A stretch of DNA of 64,000 bases. Origin: Fodinicurvata sp. EGI_FJ10296 (GTDB lineage: Bacteria; Pseudomonadota; Alphaproteobacteria; DSM-16000; Inquilinaceae). The notes beneath the pieces are model-generated. The model saw only the letters and a program-made list of their open reading frames with translations, did not search any database and was not told the origin of the DNA. The DNA lies in assembly GCF_040712075.1 (NCBI RefSeq), contig NZ_JBFCVL010000002.1, positions 1 through 64,000 on the forward strand, written 5' to 3'. Of the stretch, positions 9,227 through 18,553 are shown piece after piece. Within the stretch, counting starts at the first letter, position 1. Every line of letters starts with the position of its first letter. A program made the position numbers and the translations under genes.

Positions 9227-10831
9227 TCACCACGCCGGCATCATGCCTGCGAACGTCCGGCGTCCAGCGGTCGGACCAAGTCGAAGAATATCAGCGATCG
9301 CGGCCGGCAAATCCTCGGCGACGAGGCCGACTCCCAGGCGTTTCGCCGCCTCGCCGTGTAGCCATACGCTCATTCGAGCCGCATCAAACGGCGGCTTTCC
9401 CGCGGCAATCAATGCGCCGATGAGACCTGAAAGAACATCGCCCGTTCCGGCGGTGGCCAGCGAAGCGGGTCCGTCGACGCTGACCGCGGCACGACCGTCG
9501 GGGGCGGCGATCACGGTGTCTCCGCCCTTCAGTACCACGACGGCGCCGGTCGCCCGCGCTGCCGCACGCGCGGATGATAACTTGTCCGTATCGTTGCCGG
9601 CCAGGTCTGGAAAAAGGCGGGCAAACTCACCGCTATGTGGCGTCAGAACAAGGCGATGCCCCTTCGGTGATTTCGGCAGGCCGGCAGCCCCATCCGTCGG
9701 CAGGTCGGGCGCCGGCAGGTCGGGCGCCGGCGAGAATGCCGTAAGGCCGTCGGCGTCCAGCACCAGTCCCGCTCCGGTGGAGAGCCAGTCGCGTGCCCGG
9801 CCTCTCAACCTCTCTGCCGCGGCGGCATCGCCCACTCCCGCACCCGGCCCGATGACGGCGGCCATGTGATCCGGACGCCCGACAGCGGCCGACATCGCCG
9901 ATTCCCAGCCACCGCCCCCTGGGCGGAGTACGAGTCCCGGTTCGACGGCGCAAATGCCGTCAACGCCCTCACCCGCCAATGTTACGTAGCCGGCCAGACG
10001 CCGGGCGGCCGCCGCCGCCAGTCTGGCCGCACCAATCATCTCACCGCCCAGAACGACGACGTGGCCACGGCTGTATTTGTGGTCCTGGATTGTCGGCGCT
10101 GGAATCACGCCGTCCCATGCCGCCGGCCTGTTAATATGCGCCGTCGGCGCAATGACGTGCAGCACGGTGGGATCGATGCCGATGTCGACGAGATCGGTGC
10201 GGCCGCAGATCGACCGTCCAGGCTGGAGGCAGTGACCGGGCTTCAGCCGGAAAAATGTGACAGTCACATCCGCTGGAACGGCTCGCCCCTCGTCTCCTCC
10301 CCTTATCCGACCCGTCGTTCCGTCCAGCCCGCTGGGAACGTCAACGGCGACGATACGCCCCCCCCTTTGGCGCAACCGCGCGAGCAGCATGGCCGGCGCC
10401 CCGTTGAAGGGCCTGGACAGACCGGCGCCGAACAGGGCGTCGACGACCACGGCCGGCGTTCGTTGATCGTTTGCCATGGTTCGGCACCAGGAATCGTCGA
10501 TGATCTCCAGGGGGCCGTTCCAATCGGCGAATGCCGTTGCCGCATCACCGGAAAGGCGGCCTGGATCTCCAAGCAGCGCAACGCTCACGGACCACCCGCG
10601 ACGTGCCAGAAACGTGGCCGCGACAAAGCCGTCACCGCCGTTGTTTCCAGGCCCACAGAGGACAAGGACCGGCCCCGGGGGCGCTGACAGACGCCCGACG
10701 GCATCCGAGACGGCTCGGCCGGCCCGACGCATGAGCACATGGCCCGGCGTTCCGGCAGTGATGGCGCGAGCGTCGGCCGCGCCCATTTCCGCGGCGGTCA
10801 ACAGCTCCACTGGCCACTCGGCGTTGTTCAT
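9227..10831 (-). CDS. nnr: Bifunctional NAD(P)HX epimerase/dehydratase
   Basis: Repairs hydrated NADH/NADPH. The N-terminal YjeF_N half is the epimerase (CGPGNNGGDGFVAATFLARRG, VVVDALFGAGLSRPF) and the C-terminal half is the ADP-dependent dehydratase (KYSRGHVVVLGGEMIGAAR, VLTPHSGEFARLFP, VVLKGGDTVIAAPDG, TAGTGDVLSGLIGALIAAG). 534 residues, the usual fused size. Start ATG 10831 (MNNAEWPVELLTAAEM). In many alphaproteobacteria this gene lies upstream of glnB, as here, with tRNA-His and an aminotransferase in between. A perfect 15-base tandem duplication at 9699-9728 repeats APDLP in the linker before a variable loop. Confidence 0.93.
   Translation of the reverse strand: MNNAEWPVELLTAAEMGAADARAITAGTPGHVLMRRAGRAVSDAVGRLSAPPGPVLVLCGPGNNGGDGFVAATFLARRGWSVSVALLGDPGRLSGDAATAFADWNGPLEIIDDSWCRTMANDQRTPAVVVDALFGAGLSRPFNGAPAMLLARLRQRGGRIVAVDVPSGLDGTTGRIRGGDEGRAVPADVTVTFFRLKPGHCLQPGRSICGRTDLVDIGIDPTVLHVIAPTAHINRPAAWDGVIPAPTIQDHKYSRGHVVVLGGEMIGAARLAAAAARRLAGYVTLAGEGVDGICAVEPGLVLRPGGGGWESAMSAAVGRPDHMAAVIGPGAGVGDAAAAERLRGRARDWLSTGAGLVLDADGLTAFSPAPDLPAPDLPTDGAAGLPKSPKGHRLVLTPHSGEFARLFPDLAGNDTDKLSSARAAARATGAVVVLKGGDTVIAAPDGRAAVSVDGPASLATAGTGDVLSGLIGALIAAGKPPFDAARMSVWLHGEAAKRLGVGLVAEDLPAAIADILRLGPTAGRRTFAGMMPAW
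9699..9728. repeat. 15-base tandem duplication inside nnr
   Basis: GGCAGGTCGGGCGCC occurs twice in direct succession, in frame, giving PAPDLPAPDLP in the dehydratase half. This looks like a recent slippage or duplication. Confidence 0.8.
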
Positions 10832-10976
10832 CGCGCGGTCCCCTTCCGACCTGCTGAATCTACGCACAAATGTATACCAAGGGCGTTGGCGCGGACAGCC
10901 GCCTTCTCATGGACCTGCCCAAGATACGCTGCGGGCACGTCCTGCTATATCTATTCAGATTGCATAAAGGGGAAAA

Positions 10977-11052
10977 TGGGGCGACCGATGGGGTTCGAAC
11001 CCACGACATCTCGGACCACAACCGAGTGCTCTACCGCTGAGCTACGATCGCC
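10977..11052 (-). tRNA. tRNA-His (GTG)
   Basis: Minus-strand cloverleaf with anticodon loop TTGTGGT (GTG). The extra 5' G at 11052 faces discriminator C, the tRNA-His identity pair. TTCGAAC T-loop and encoded CCA are present. Confidence 0.96.
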
Positions 11053-11285
11053 ATAACACTGCCGTGATCGGCAGGCGCGGTGGATATGGACGATCCATCG
11101 CTGCCCGTCAAGCCCAACGCCACAACTTTTTCCGCGCCTGCCGCCACCCGGCTCGATCAGACCAAGGCCCAGCAGAGGGCATGGACTCGTTTGGACGCTT
11201 GAACCGCAGCCATGAAATGCGGAAGGCTGTCATACAGTCAAATGATGCCGAAGCGGCGCAAACCAGCTGAAGGGGAACAGGACGA

Positions 11286-12488
11286 ATGCCCAGCACCAGC
11301 GATACGGCCCCAGCATCGATCAGGCCGGCGGACGCGATGTCCCGCCTTGGAACCGAGACGGCCTTTCAGGTGCTCGCCCGCGCCGCCGCCATGGAGCGCG
11401 ATGGCCGATCGATCATTAATCTTGGCATTGGCCAGCCAGACTTCAAAACAGCCGACCACATCGTCGAAGCTGCAGCACAAGCTCTTCGGGACGGCCATCA
11501 TGGGTATACGCCGGCTCGTGGTATCCAGCCGCTTCGTGAAGCCGTCGCCGCAGATCTGCAAGGCCGTCACGGCGTCGACGTGTCGCCGGAGCGAGTCGTG
11601 ATCGTGCCCGGCGGCAAGGTGACAATGTGGTTCGCCATTCTGATGTTCGGTCAGCCGGGCGCCGAAATCATCTATCCTGATCCCGGATTCCCGATCTATG
11701 GCTCAGTTATCCGCTACACGGGCGCGACGCCGGTCGCATACCCGCTTCTGCAGGAAAAGGGCTTTGCCTTCGATCCGGATGCCATCCTGGCATCGATTAC
11801 CCCGGCTACCAGGCTGCTGATCGTCAACAGTCCCGCCAACCCCACCGGCGGGGTCGTGCCGCCGGAAGCCATGGATCGGCTCGTGGCTGGCCTTGCAAAG
11901 CATCCGCATGTGGCGGTCATGAGTGATGAGATATACAGCCGGATGCTCTATCCGCCGCACGCGCATCGCAGCCTGCTCAGCTATCCGGAACTTGAGGACC
12001 GGCTGATTCTGCTCGATGGCTGGTCGAAGACCTATGCGATGACCGGCTGGCGCCTCGGATTCGGCGTTTGGCCATCGGCACTGATCGACCTTGCCGACAG
12101 GCTTGCCGTCAACAGTCATTCATGCGTCAACGCTGCTGCCCAGATGGCGGCCATCGCCGCTCTGACCGGACCTCAGGATGCCGTAGACGAAATGCTGCAA
12201 GCGTTCACGTCGCGCCGCCGCGTCGTCGTAGACGGACTGAATAGTATCCCCGGCTTTCGCTGCGTTGAGCCCGGCGGCGCCTTCTATGCGTTCCCTGATA
12301 TCACGGCAACCGGTCTGGATGCCCGCACGATGCAAGACCGACTTCTGACCGAAGCCGGCGTGGCAACGGTTGCCGGAACCAGTTTCGGCGGAAACGGCGA
12401 GGGTTTCATCCGGCTATCCTACGCAAACAGCATCGAAGCCATCGAGGAAGCTCTGCAGCGCGTCAATAAATTCGTCGGCACGCTGTGA
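11286..12488 (+). CDS. Class I/II pyridoxal-phosphate aminotransferase
   Basis: 400-residue fold-type I aminotransferase of the aspartate aminotransferase branch. Seen: INLGIGQPDF, the SPANPTGG loop, VMSDEIYSRM with the Asp that holds the cofactor ring, LDGWSKTYAMTGWRLG with the Schiff-base Lys, and FIRLSYAN with the carboxylate-binding Arg near the C-terminus. Start ATG 11286 after AGGGGAACAGGACGA. The substrate cannot be read from sequence; aspartate, alanine or aromatic transamination are all possible. Its position before glnB-glnA fits nitrogen metabolism but does not prove it. Confidence 0.9.
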   Translation: MPSTSDTAPASIRPADAMSRLGTETAFQVLARAAAMERDGRSIINLGIGQPDFKTADHIVEAAAQALRDGHHGYTPARGIQPLREAVAADLQGRHGVDVSPERVVIVPGGKVTMWFAILMFGQPGAEIIYPDPGFPIYGSVIRYTGATPVAYPLLQEKGFAFDPDAILASITPATRLLIVNSPANPTGGVVPPEAMDRLVAGLAKHPHVAVMSDEIYSRMLYPPHAHRSLLSYPELEDRLILLDGWSKTYAMTGWRLGFGVWPSALIDLADRLAVNSHSCVNAAAQMAAIAALTGPQDAVDEMLQAFTSRRRVVVDGLNSIPGFRCVEPGGAFYAFPDITATGLDARTMQDRLLTEAGVATVAGTSFGGNGEGFIRLSYANSIEAIEEALQRVNKFVGTL

Positions 12489-12572
12489 CCGCCCCCCACT
12501 CACGCCCGGCGAAGTATCGGCCGAGATGGAGAGACGCCAACCGGTTGAAATCTGGAGGATGAGGGTCTATTG

Positions 12573-13184
<612 letters not shown>

Positions 13185-13308
13185 CAAGCCGTTAGAGGTA
13201 TCAGTCTCAGTAATCAGTCAAGGGCGGGTATCGGGAAACGATCTCTCCGCGTAAGAGACCCAATCCGGGTACGCAAAGCCGACACGGAAAAACCACAGGA
13301 AACAGGAA

Positions 13309-14721
13309 ATGTCCGAAGCGATTTCGAAAGTCTTCGACCTGATCAAGGAACACGACGTCAAATACGTCGACCTCCGCTTTACCGATCCAAGGGGCAAGTG
13401 GCAGCATACCGCCCAGCATGTCAGTACGATCGACGAGGACGTCTTCACCGACGGATTCATGTTCGACGGATCGTCCATCAACGGCTGGAAGGACATCAAC
13501 GAGTCGGACATGTCGCTGATTCCCGACGCGTCATCCGCCGTCATGGATCCGTTCTCGGCGCAACCCAGCCTGATTCTGTTCTGCGACGTCTACGAGCCAT
13601 CCACCGGTCAGTCGTATAACCGCGATCCGCGCTCGGTGGCGAAGAAGGCGCAGGACTACATGGCGTCTCTGGGGATCGGCGACCGCGCCGTGTTCGGCGC
13701 CGAGGCGGAGTTCTTCGTTTTTGACGACGTTCGCTTCGAGCAGTCCATGCACCAGGGCTACTATCATCTTGAAAGTAGCGAGATTCCATCGGCTTCCGGC
13801 AAGGTGTTTCCCGAAGGCAACATGGGACACCGCCCCTACATCAAGGGCGGCTATTTCCCGATTCCACCCGTCGACAGCGGCGCCGATCTCCGTGCGGAAA
13901 TGCTGTCGGTGATGGGAGAAATGGGTCTGGTGATCGAGAAGCACCACCACGAGGTGGCGCCGGCCCAGCACGAACTCGGCACGAAATTCGGTACGCTGGT
14001 CGAGCATGCCGACCAGATGCAGATTTATAAATACTGCGTCCACATGGTGGCCCAGGCCTATGGTAAGACCGCGACGTTCATGCCGAAGCCGGTCAAGGGC
14101 GACAACGGCTCGGGGATGCATGTTCACCAGTCGATCTGGAAAGAGGGCCAACCGACATTTGCCGGATCCGGCTATGCAGATCTTTCCGAGACCGCCCTTT
14201 ATTATATCGGCGGCATCATCAAACACGCAAAGGCGCTGAACGCCTTTACCAACCCGTCGACCAACAGCTACAAGCGCCTCGTCCCCGGCTTCGAAGCGCC
14301 CGTGTTGCTTGCCTATTCCTCGCGGAACCGGTCGGCTTCCTGCCGTATTCCCTATGCGACCAGCCCGAAGGGCAAGCGGGTGGAAATCCGGTTCCCGGAT
14401 CCGACGGCGAATCCCTATCTGGCCTTCTCGGCGATGCTGATGGCCGGGCTTGACGGCATCCAGAACAAGATCCATCCAGGCGACCCGATGGACAAGAACC
14501 TCTACGATCTTCCCGCAGAGGAACTGAAGGACATTCCGACAGTCTCCGGCTCGCTGCGGGAAGCACTGACCGAGCTCGAAAAGGATCACGAGTTCCTGAC
14601 CAAGGGCGATGTCTTTACCAGCGACATGATCGAAGGCTACCTCGATCTGAAATGGGAAGAGGTCTATAACTTCGAACACACGCCGCACCCGATCGAATTC
14701 CAGATGTATTTCTCCGTCTGA
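13309..14721 (+). CDS. glnA: Glutamine synthetase, type I
   Basis: Dodecameric GSI enzyme joining ammonia and glutamate with ATP. 470 residues, standard. Signatures: [17 protein letters not shown] near the N-terminus, metal-binding [15 protein letters not shown]-binding [16 protein letters not shown], and NLYDLP with the adenylylation Tyr near residue 397. The ribosome site is AGGAAACAGGAA before ATG 13309. Presence of the Tyr motif and the adjacent glnB argue for PII/GlnE control by adenylylation. A strong terminator follows. Confidence 0.98.
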   Translation: MSEAISKVFDLIKEHDVKYVDLRFTDPRGKWQHTAQHVSTIDEDVFTDGFMFDGSSINGWKDINESDMSLIPDASSAVMDPFSAQPSLILFCDVYEPSTGQSYNRDPRSVAKKAQDYMASLGIGDRAVFGAEAEFFVFDDVRFEQSMHQGYYHLESSEIPSASGKVFPEGNMGHRPYIKGGYFPIPPVDSGADLRAEMLSVMGEMGLVIEKHHHEVAPAQHELGTKFGTLVEHADQMQIYKYCVHMVAQAYGKTATFMPKPVKGDNGSGMHVHQSIWKEGQPTFAGSGYADLSETALYYIGGIIKHAKALNAFTNPSTNSYKRLVPGFEAPVLLAYSSRNRSASCRIPYATSPKGKRVEIRFPDPTANPYLAFSAMLMAGLDGIQNKIHPGDPMDKNLYDLPAEELKDIPTVSGSLREALTELEKDHEFLTKGDVFTSDMIEGYLDLKWEEVYNFEHTPHPIEFQMYFSV

Positions 14722-14742
14722 TTACGTCGGTATCGACTGCTC

Positions 14743-14779
14743 AATCCGCGTCCCGGGACCACCGGGGCGCGGATTTTTT
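14743..14779 (+). terminator. Rho-independent terminator after glnA
   Basis: AATCCGCG/CGCGGATT plus CCCGG/CCGGG form a long GC-rich stem, followed by six T in total. It lies 22 bases after the glnA stop. Confidence 0.9.
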
Positions 14780-14901
14780 GTGTCCGCCATCACCACGCGC
14801 GTTGCGTGACGTAGCCACATGGGCCCTGCCCCTTTAGTGCTTGAGGTCGCCCGTGATCCGCGCAATGGTCCGCTTGAGCAGAACAAAGCTGAGATGCCCG
14901 C

Positions 14902-15099
14902 ATGAGCAGAGACGACATGAAAACAAACTCACACGATCAGCAGCAACCAAAACCGCCCGGAAAGCCGGGCCAGTGGAGATTGTTCGCAGTCTGGGCCCTG
15001 ATATTCGGTATCGGAATCGGCTTTTTCGCGGGCTATGTCATCGGAGTCGATGTCGGCAAGGATTCCATCACGATGCTCGACGCCGAACCGACGCCCTGA
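14902..15099 (+). CDS. Small single-pass membrane protein, function unknown
   Basis: 65 residues. A polar N-terminus (about 25 residues, rich in K, Q, P) is followed by one hydrophobic segment, LFAVWALIFGIGIGFFAGYV, with glycines at near-helical spacing (GIGIGFFAG), and a short acidic tail. Start ATG 14902; ATG 14917 is also possible. The ribosome site is weak (GAG about 11 bases upstream). It is isolated behind the glnA terminator and upstream of an SOS-type promoter. No family is recognised; the membrane segment suggests a real gene. Confidence 0.55.
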   Translation: MSRDDMKTNSHDQQQPKPPGKPGQWRLFAVWALIFGIGIGFFAGYVIGVDVGKDSITMLDAEPTP

Positions 15100-15127
15100 A
15101 TGTCCCGCTGACGACGTTCTCGTTCTG

Positions 15128-15156
15128 TTGACATCACTGCGTCGTTCCCTTAGTGT
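15128..15156 (+). promoter_or_regulatory. Sigma-70-type promoter of the 35-residue ORF
   Basis: TTGACA at 15128-15133, a spacer of exactly 17, then TAGTGT at 15151-15156. The -35 is perfect and the -10 weak. A LexA-type site overlaps the spacer and the -10. Confidence 0.6.
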
Positions 15157-15158
15157 TC
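15144..15158 (+). promoter_or_regulatory. LexA (SOS) box, GTTC-N7-GTTC
   Basis: GTTCCCTTAGTGTTC matches the alphaproteobacterial LexA direct repeat GTTC-N7-GTTC exactly. It covers the end of the spacer and the -10 of the promoter at 15128-15156, where a bound repressor would block RNA polymerase. The second GTTC also begins a 14-base palindrome, GTTCTATTTAGAAC (15155-15168). Confidence 0.65.
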
Positions 15159-15185
15159 TATTTAGAACAGGAAGGGAACATAACG

Positions 15186-15293
15186 ATGTCGGATCAGGAA
15201 CTCGCGAATCGGTTCGCTTGCGAGACCGCAACGGTGCTCGTCTTTCTCGGATCGCTGATGGCGGTTCTGTTCGTTCTTCCGCCCGGTGCCTGA
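15186..15293 (+). CDS. 35-residue membrane protein, possible SOS gene
   Basis: Starts MSDQELANRFACETATVLVF and continues through a hydrophobic stretch to a VLPPGA end: a short amphipathic or charged N-terminus, one transmembrane helix of about 20 residues from TATVLVF to LFVLP, and almost no tail. AGGAAGG lies about ten bases before ATG 15186. The LexA box inside its promoter suggests DNA-damage control. Caulobacter SidA, a 29-residue SOS-induced membrane protein that blocks division, has the same architecture; sequence homology is not claimed. The frame is too short for statistics to prove coding. Confidence 0.6.
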   Translation: MSDQELANRFACETATVLVFLGSLMAVLFVLPPGA

Positions 15294-15305
15294 CCAAACG
15301 GGGGT

Positions 15306-15725
15306 TCAGCCGCTTTTGGCGGGAAGAGCGCGGGAGCGCCGGTCGTCCCCTATGGCGACATAGGTGAACATCCCCTCGGTCACCTGTACGAGGTTCTGGC
15401 CGCCGCGCCGCCGGGCATAGGTCTGCACCTTGATCCGCATCGACGTCCGACCTTCGTTTTCGAGCGAGGCATAGCAACTGACAAGGTCGCCGACGAATAC
15501 CGGCTGCATGAATGTCATCGCGTCGATGGCGACCGTGGCAACCCGGCCTCCGGCGCGCTCGTAAGCGATGACGCTGCCGGCGATGTCCATTTGCGACAGC
15601 AACCATCCGCCGAAGATATCGCCGTTCGGATTCGTGTCGGCCGGCATGGCTATGGTTCGTAATGCGACCTCGCCAGCCGGCGGAGCCGCCACTTCCAAAC
15701 GCGCCGTTTCAAGATCGCTGGTCAT
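15306..15725 (-). CDS. Acyl-CoA thioesterase, hotdog fold (YciA-like)
   Basis: 139 residues. Hydrolyses acyl-CoA to free acid and CoA. The family signature of the 4HBT/YciA group is present: RTIAMPADTNPNGDIFGGWL with the catalytic Asp region, then DIAGSVIAYERAGGRVATVAID and FMQPVFVGDLVSCYASL. It ends in a short basic tail. Expected to be a cytosolic oligomer. It is transcribed away from parE, sharing the 15726-15814 divergent promoter region. Acyl chain preference cannot be read. Confidence 0.9.
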   Translation of the reverse strand: MTSDLETARLEVAAPPAGEVALRTIAMPADTNPNGDIFGGWLLSQMDIAGSVIAYERAGGRVATVAIDAMTFMQPVFVGDLVSCYASLENEGRTSMRIKVQTYARRRGGQNLVQVTEGMFTYVAIGDDRRSRALPAKSG

Positions 15726-15814
15726 GATCGTCCCTTTTCATCGGCGATTAACGATGTCTGCCACAGCGTATCAACTCTTTCACCACCGCTGCTAATGCTA
15801 TATCCGACACGGCT

Positions 15815-17824
15815 ATGACGAAGAGCGATCGAGCAGACCCCATGAACGACGACCTGTTCCAGCCACAAGACGGCACGACCGGCAATTACGGTGCCCAGGA
15901 CATCGAGGTCCTGGAGGGTCTGGAGCCCGTCCGCCGCCGGCCGGGCATGTATATCGGGGGTACCGACGACCGCGCACTCCACCACCTCGTCGCCGAGGTG
16001 CTGGACAACGCGATGGACGAGGCCGTTGCCGGCCATGCGACATGGATCGAGATGGCCATGCAGGAGGACGGATCCGTCACCGTTCGGGACAACGGGCGTG
16101 GCATTCCGGTCGACGACCATCCGAAGTTCCCCGGCGTCTCGGCGCTGCAGGTGATCATGACCACCCTTCATTCCGGCGGCAAATTCTCCAACAAGGTATA
16201 CGCCACCTCGGGAGGCCTGCATGGTGTCGGGCTGTCGGTCGTCAATGCCCTGTCCAGTCGTCTGACGGTCGAGGTTGCTCGGGATCGGACCCTCTGGGCA
16301 CAGGAGTATTCGCAAGGCGCGCCCCTCGGCGCACTGGAGAATCGCGGCCATACCCAGAATCGTCGCGGGACGGCGATAACATTTCTGCCCGATCCCGAGA
16401 TATTCGGCGATGCCGCCCGATTGCGGGCGGATCGGCTGTTTCGCATGGCCCGGTCAAAGGCCTATCTCTATCGCGGCGTCGAGCTGCGCTGGACATGCCC
16501 GCCATCGCTGATTGCACCGGATACTGGCGTGCCGGAAGATGCGGTACTGCATTTTCCGAACGGGCTCGCGGATTTCCTTGCGACGGCATTGGACGGGCGG
16601 GAAACGACAACGCAGGCGTCATTCGCAGGCGTGGCCAAATTGGCCGATGCCGGCGCACGGGTGGAATGGGCGATTGCCTGGCCGGAGGATGACGAAGGCT
16701 TCGTTCATTCCTATTGCAACACGGTGCCGACCGCCCAGGGCGGCACTCACGAGGTCGGGCTGCGCAACGGTCTGCTGAAAAGCATCAAGGCCCACGCGGA
16801 TATGGCCGGCAACAAGCGTGGTGCGTCGGTCACGGCCGAAGACATAACAGCCGGCGCCGCAATCCTGTTGTCCGTGTTCATTTCCAATCCGCAATTCCAG
16901 GGGCAGACCAAGGAAAAACTGGCCACTCCGGAAGCGACCAGGATTGTAGAGACAGCCATCAAGGACCGTTTCGACCATTGGCTGTCCGCCGACACGGCAT
17001 CCGCCTCAAAGCTGCTGGAACGCTTCGTGGAGCGGGCTGACGAGCGGGCGCGGCGGCGCAAGGAACGGGAAACGACACGGAAAACCGCGACGCGCAAGAC
17101 AAGATTGCCCGGCAAGCTGTCCGACTGCTCCCGCACCGATCGCCGCAATACAGAAGTATTTCTGGTCGAGGGCGATAGCGCCGGCGGCTCCGCCAAAGCC
17201 GCACGGGATCGACAGACTCAGGCCGTCCTTCCCTTGCGCGGCAAAATCCTGAATGTCGCCAGCGCGTCCGCCGACAAGATGTCCGGCAACCAGGAGATCA
17301 GTGACCTGGTTCAGGCGTTGGGCTGCGGCACCCGGCGCGACTACGACGGCGCCCGGCTGCGCTACGACCGCGTCATCATCATGACTGACGCCGATGTCGA
17401 TGGCGCTCACATCGCCTCGCTGCTGATGACGTTCTTTTACAAGGAAATGCGGGGACTGATCAGCGACGGCCGACTCTTCCTGGCCCAGCCTCCGCTGTAC
17501 CGCCTGCAGGCCGGCGGCACATCGGTCTATTGCCGGGACGATGCCCATAAGGACGAGGTCATGCGCACGACCTTCAAGGGCCGGTCGAAAGTTGAAATCA
17601 GCCGATTCAAAGGACTGGGTGAAATGCCGCCCGCCCAGCTCCGCGACACGACGATGGATCCGGCCAAGCGCCAACTGTGGCAGGTGACGATCCCGGATCG
17701 TGCGGAGCCCGAAGAAAGTGCCGCCACCGCCGGGCTGGTCGAACAGTTGATGGGCCGCAAGCCCGAGTTACGCTTCCGCTATATCCAGGAACACGCCCCC
17801 TCGGTGCGCGATCTCGACGTTTGA
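15815..17824 (+). CDS. parE: DNA topoisomerase IV subunit B
   Basis: 669 residues. ATPase subunit of the decatenase ParC2ParE2. Seen: EVLEGLEPVRRRPGMYIGG and EVLDNAMDEAVAGHA (GHKL ATP site), DNGRGIPVDDHP, HSGGKFSNKVYATSGGLHGVG, then the TOPRIM domain with EGDSAGGSAKAARDRQTQAV, PLRGKILNV and DADVDGAHIASLL. The length and the IRY-type end (RFRYIQEHAPSVRDLDV) point to ParE rather than GyrB, which is longer. Start ATG 15815; ATG 15842 (MNDDLFQ) is a good alternative. Confidence 0.94.
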   Translation: MTKSDRADPMNDDLFQPQDGTTGNYGAQDIEVLEGLEPVRRRPGMYIGGTDDRALHHLVAEVLDNAMDEAVAGHATWIEMAMQEDGSVTVRDNGRGIPVDDHPKFPGVSALQVIMTTLHSGGKFSNKVYATSGGLHGVGLSVVNALSSRLTVEVARDRTLWAQEYSQGAPLGALENRGHTQNRRGTAITFLPDPEIFGDAARLRADRLFRMARSKAYLYRGVELRWTCPPSLIAPDTGVPEDAVLHFPNGLADFLATALDGRETTTQASFAGVAKLADAGARVEWAIAWPEDDEGFVHSYCNTVPTAQGGTHEVGLRNGLLKSIKAHADMAGNKRGASVTAEDITAGAAILLSVFISNPQFQGQTKEKLATPEATRIVETAIKDRFDHWLSADTASASKLLERFVERADERARRRKERETTRKTATRKTRLPGKLSDCSRTDRRNTEVFLVEGDSAGGSAKAARDRQTQAVLPLRGKILNVASASADKMSGNQEISDLVQALGCGTRRDYDGARLRYDRVIIMTDADVDGAHIASLLMTFFYKEMRGLISDGRLFLAQPPLYRLQAGGTSVYCRDDAHKDEVMRTTFKGRSKVEISRFKGLGEMPPAQLRDTTMDPAKRQLWQVTIPDRAEPEESAATAGLVEQLMGRKPELRFRYIQEHAPSVRDLDV

Positions 17825-17848
17825 TCCGGACTCTAAGCCGGCACCGGC

Positions 17849-18553
17849 CTATCTGTTAAGCAGCCAATCGCGCATGAGGGCGGTGGTCGCCTGGGGTCGC
17901 TCCATCGACGACAGGTGGCCGCAATCCTCGATGACGACCAACCGCCCGCGCGGCAGCAAAGATGCGCTTTCCTCTGATATCTCCAGGGGCGTTATGGCAT
18001 CCTGACGGCCGCAGACGACCAATGTCGGACAGGATATCCCCTCCAGGGTGTCGCGGCTGTCGCGCCGGTTCATAATGGCGGTCTGCTGACGGGCAAACGC
18101 ATCCCTGCCCACGGCTTCGGCCATTGCCATGATCTCGTCGACCAGGGGCGAATCCGACAACCGGTCCTCGTGCACCAGAAGCGGCAAAAGCTGCGGCGTC
18201 ACGCCCTTGAAGCGGCCGGTCTCGGCAAGCTTAAGCAGCGAGCGACGGCGTTGCTGCTGTTCGGCCGTATCAGGCCGAGCCGAAGTATCGAGCAAAGCGA
18301 GCCTTTCCACGCGCTCGGGAGCCTGGCGCATGATTTCCAGCGCTACATAGCCGCCCATTGACAACCCGGCGAGCGAAAAACTCTCCGGTGCGCCATCCAG
18401 CACTCCCGCCGCCATGGTGGCAATACTGTCACCGCCTGTCAGGTCTGCGACATGGCAATCGGCGGCATCCGCCAGGTGGCGGCACTGATGGGCGAAAAGG
18501 CGGGCGTTGCAAAGGAGGCCGGGCAATAGCACGAGTTGGGGCTTGTCAGTCAC
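17849..18553 (-). CDS. Alpha/beta-fold hydrolase
   Basis: 234 residues from GTG 18553. Seen: the oxyanion segment LVLLPGLLCNARLF, nucleophile elbow LAGLSMGGYVAL (Ser), acid Asp in VVCGRQDAITPL and catalytic His in IEDCGHLSSMERP. The GTG start overlaps the TGA stop of the upstream isochorismatase-like gene (GTGA), so translation is likely coupled. A longer reading runs into that gene in another frame and was rejected. Substrate unknown; it resembles small esterase or peroxidase-type hydrolases. Confidence 0.88.
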   Translation of the reverse strand: MTDKPQLVLLPGLLCNARLFAHQCRHLADAADCHVADLTGGDSIATMAAGVLDGAPESFSLAGLSMGGYVALEIMRQAPERVERLALLDTSARPDTAEQQQRRRSLLKLAETGRFKGVTPQLLPLLVHEDRLSDSPLVDEIMAMAEAVGRDAFARQQTAIMNRRDSRDTLEGISCPTLVVCGRQDAITPLEISEESASLLPRGRLVVIEDCGHLSSMERPQATTALMRDWLLNR

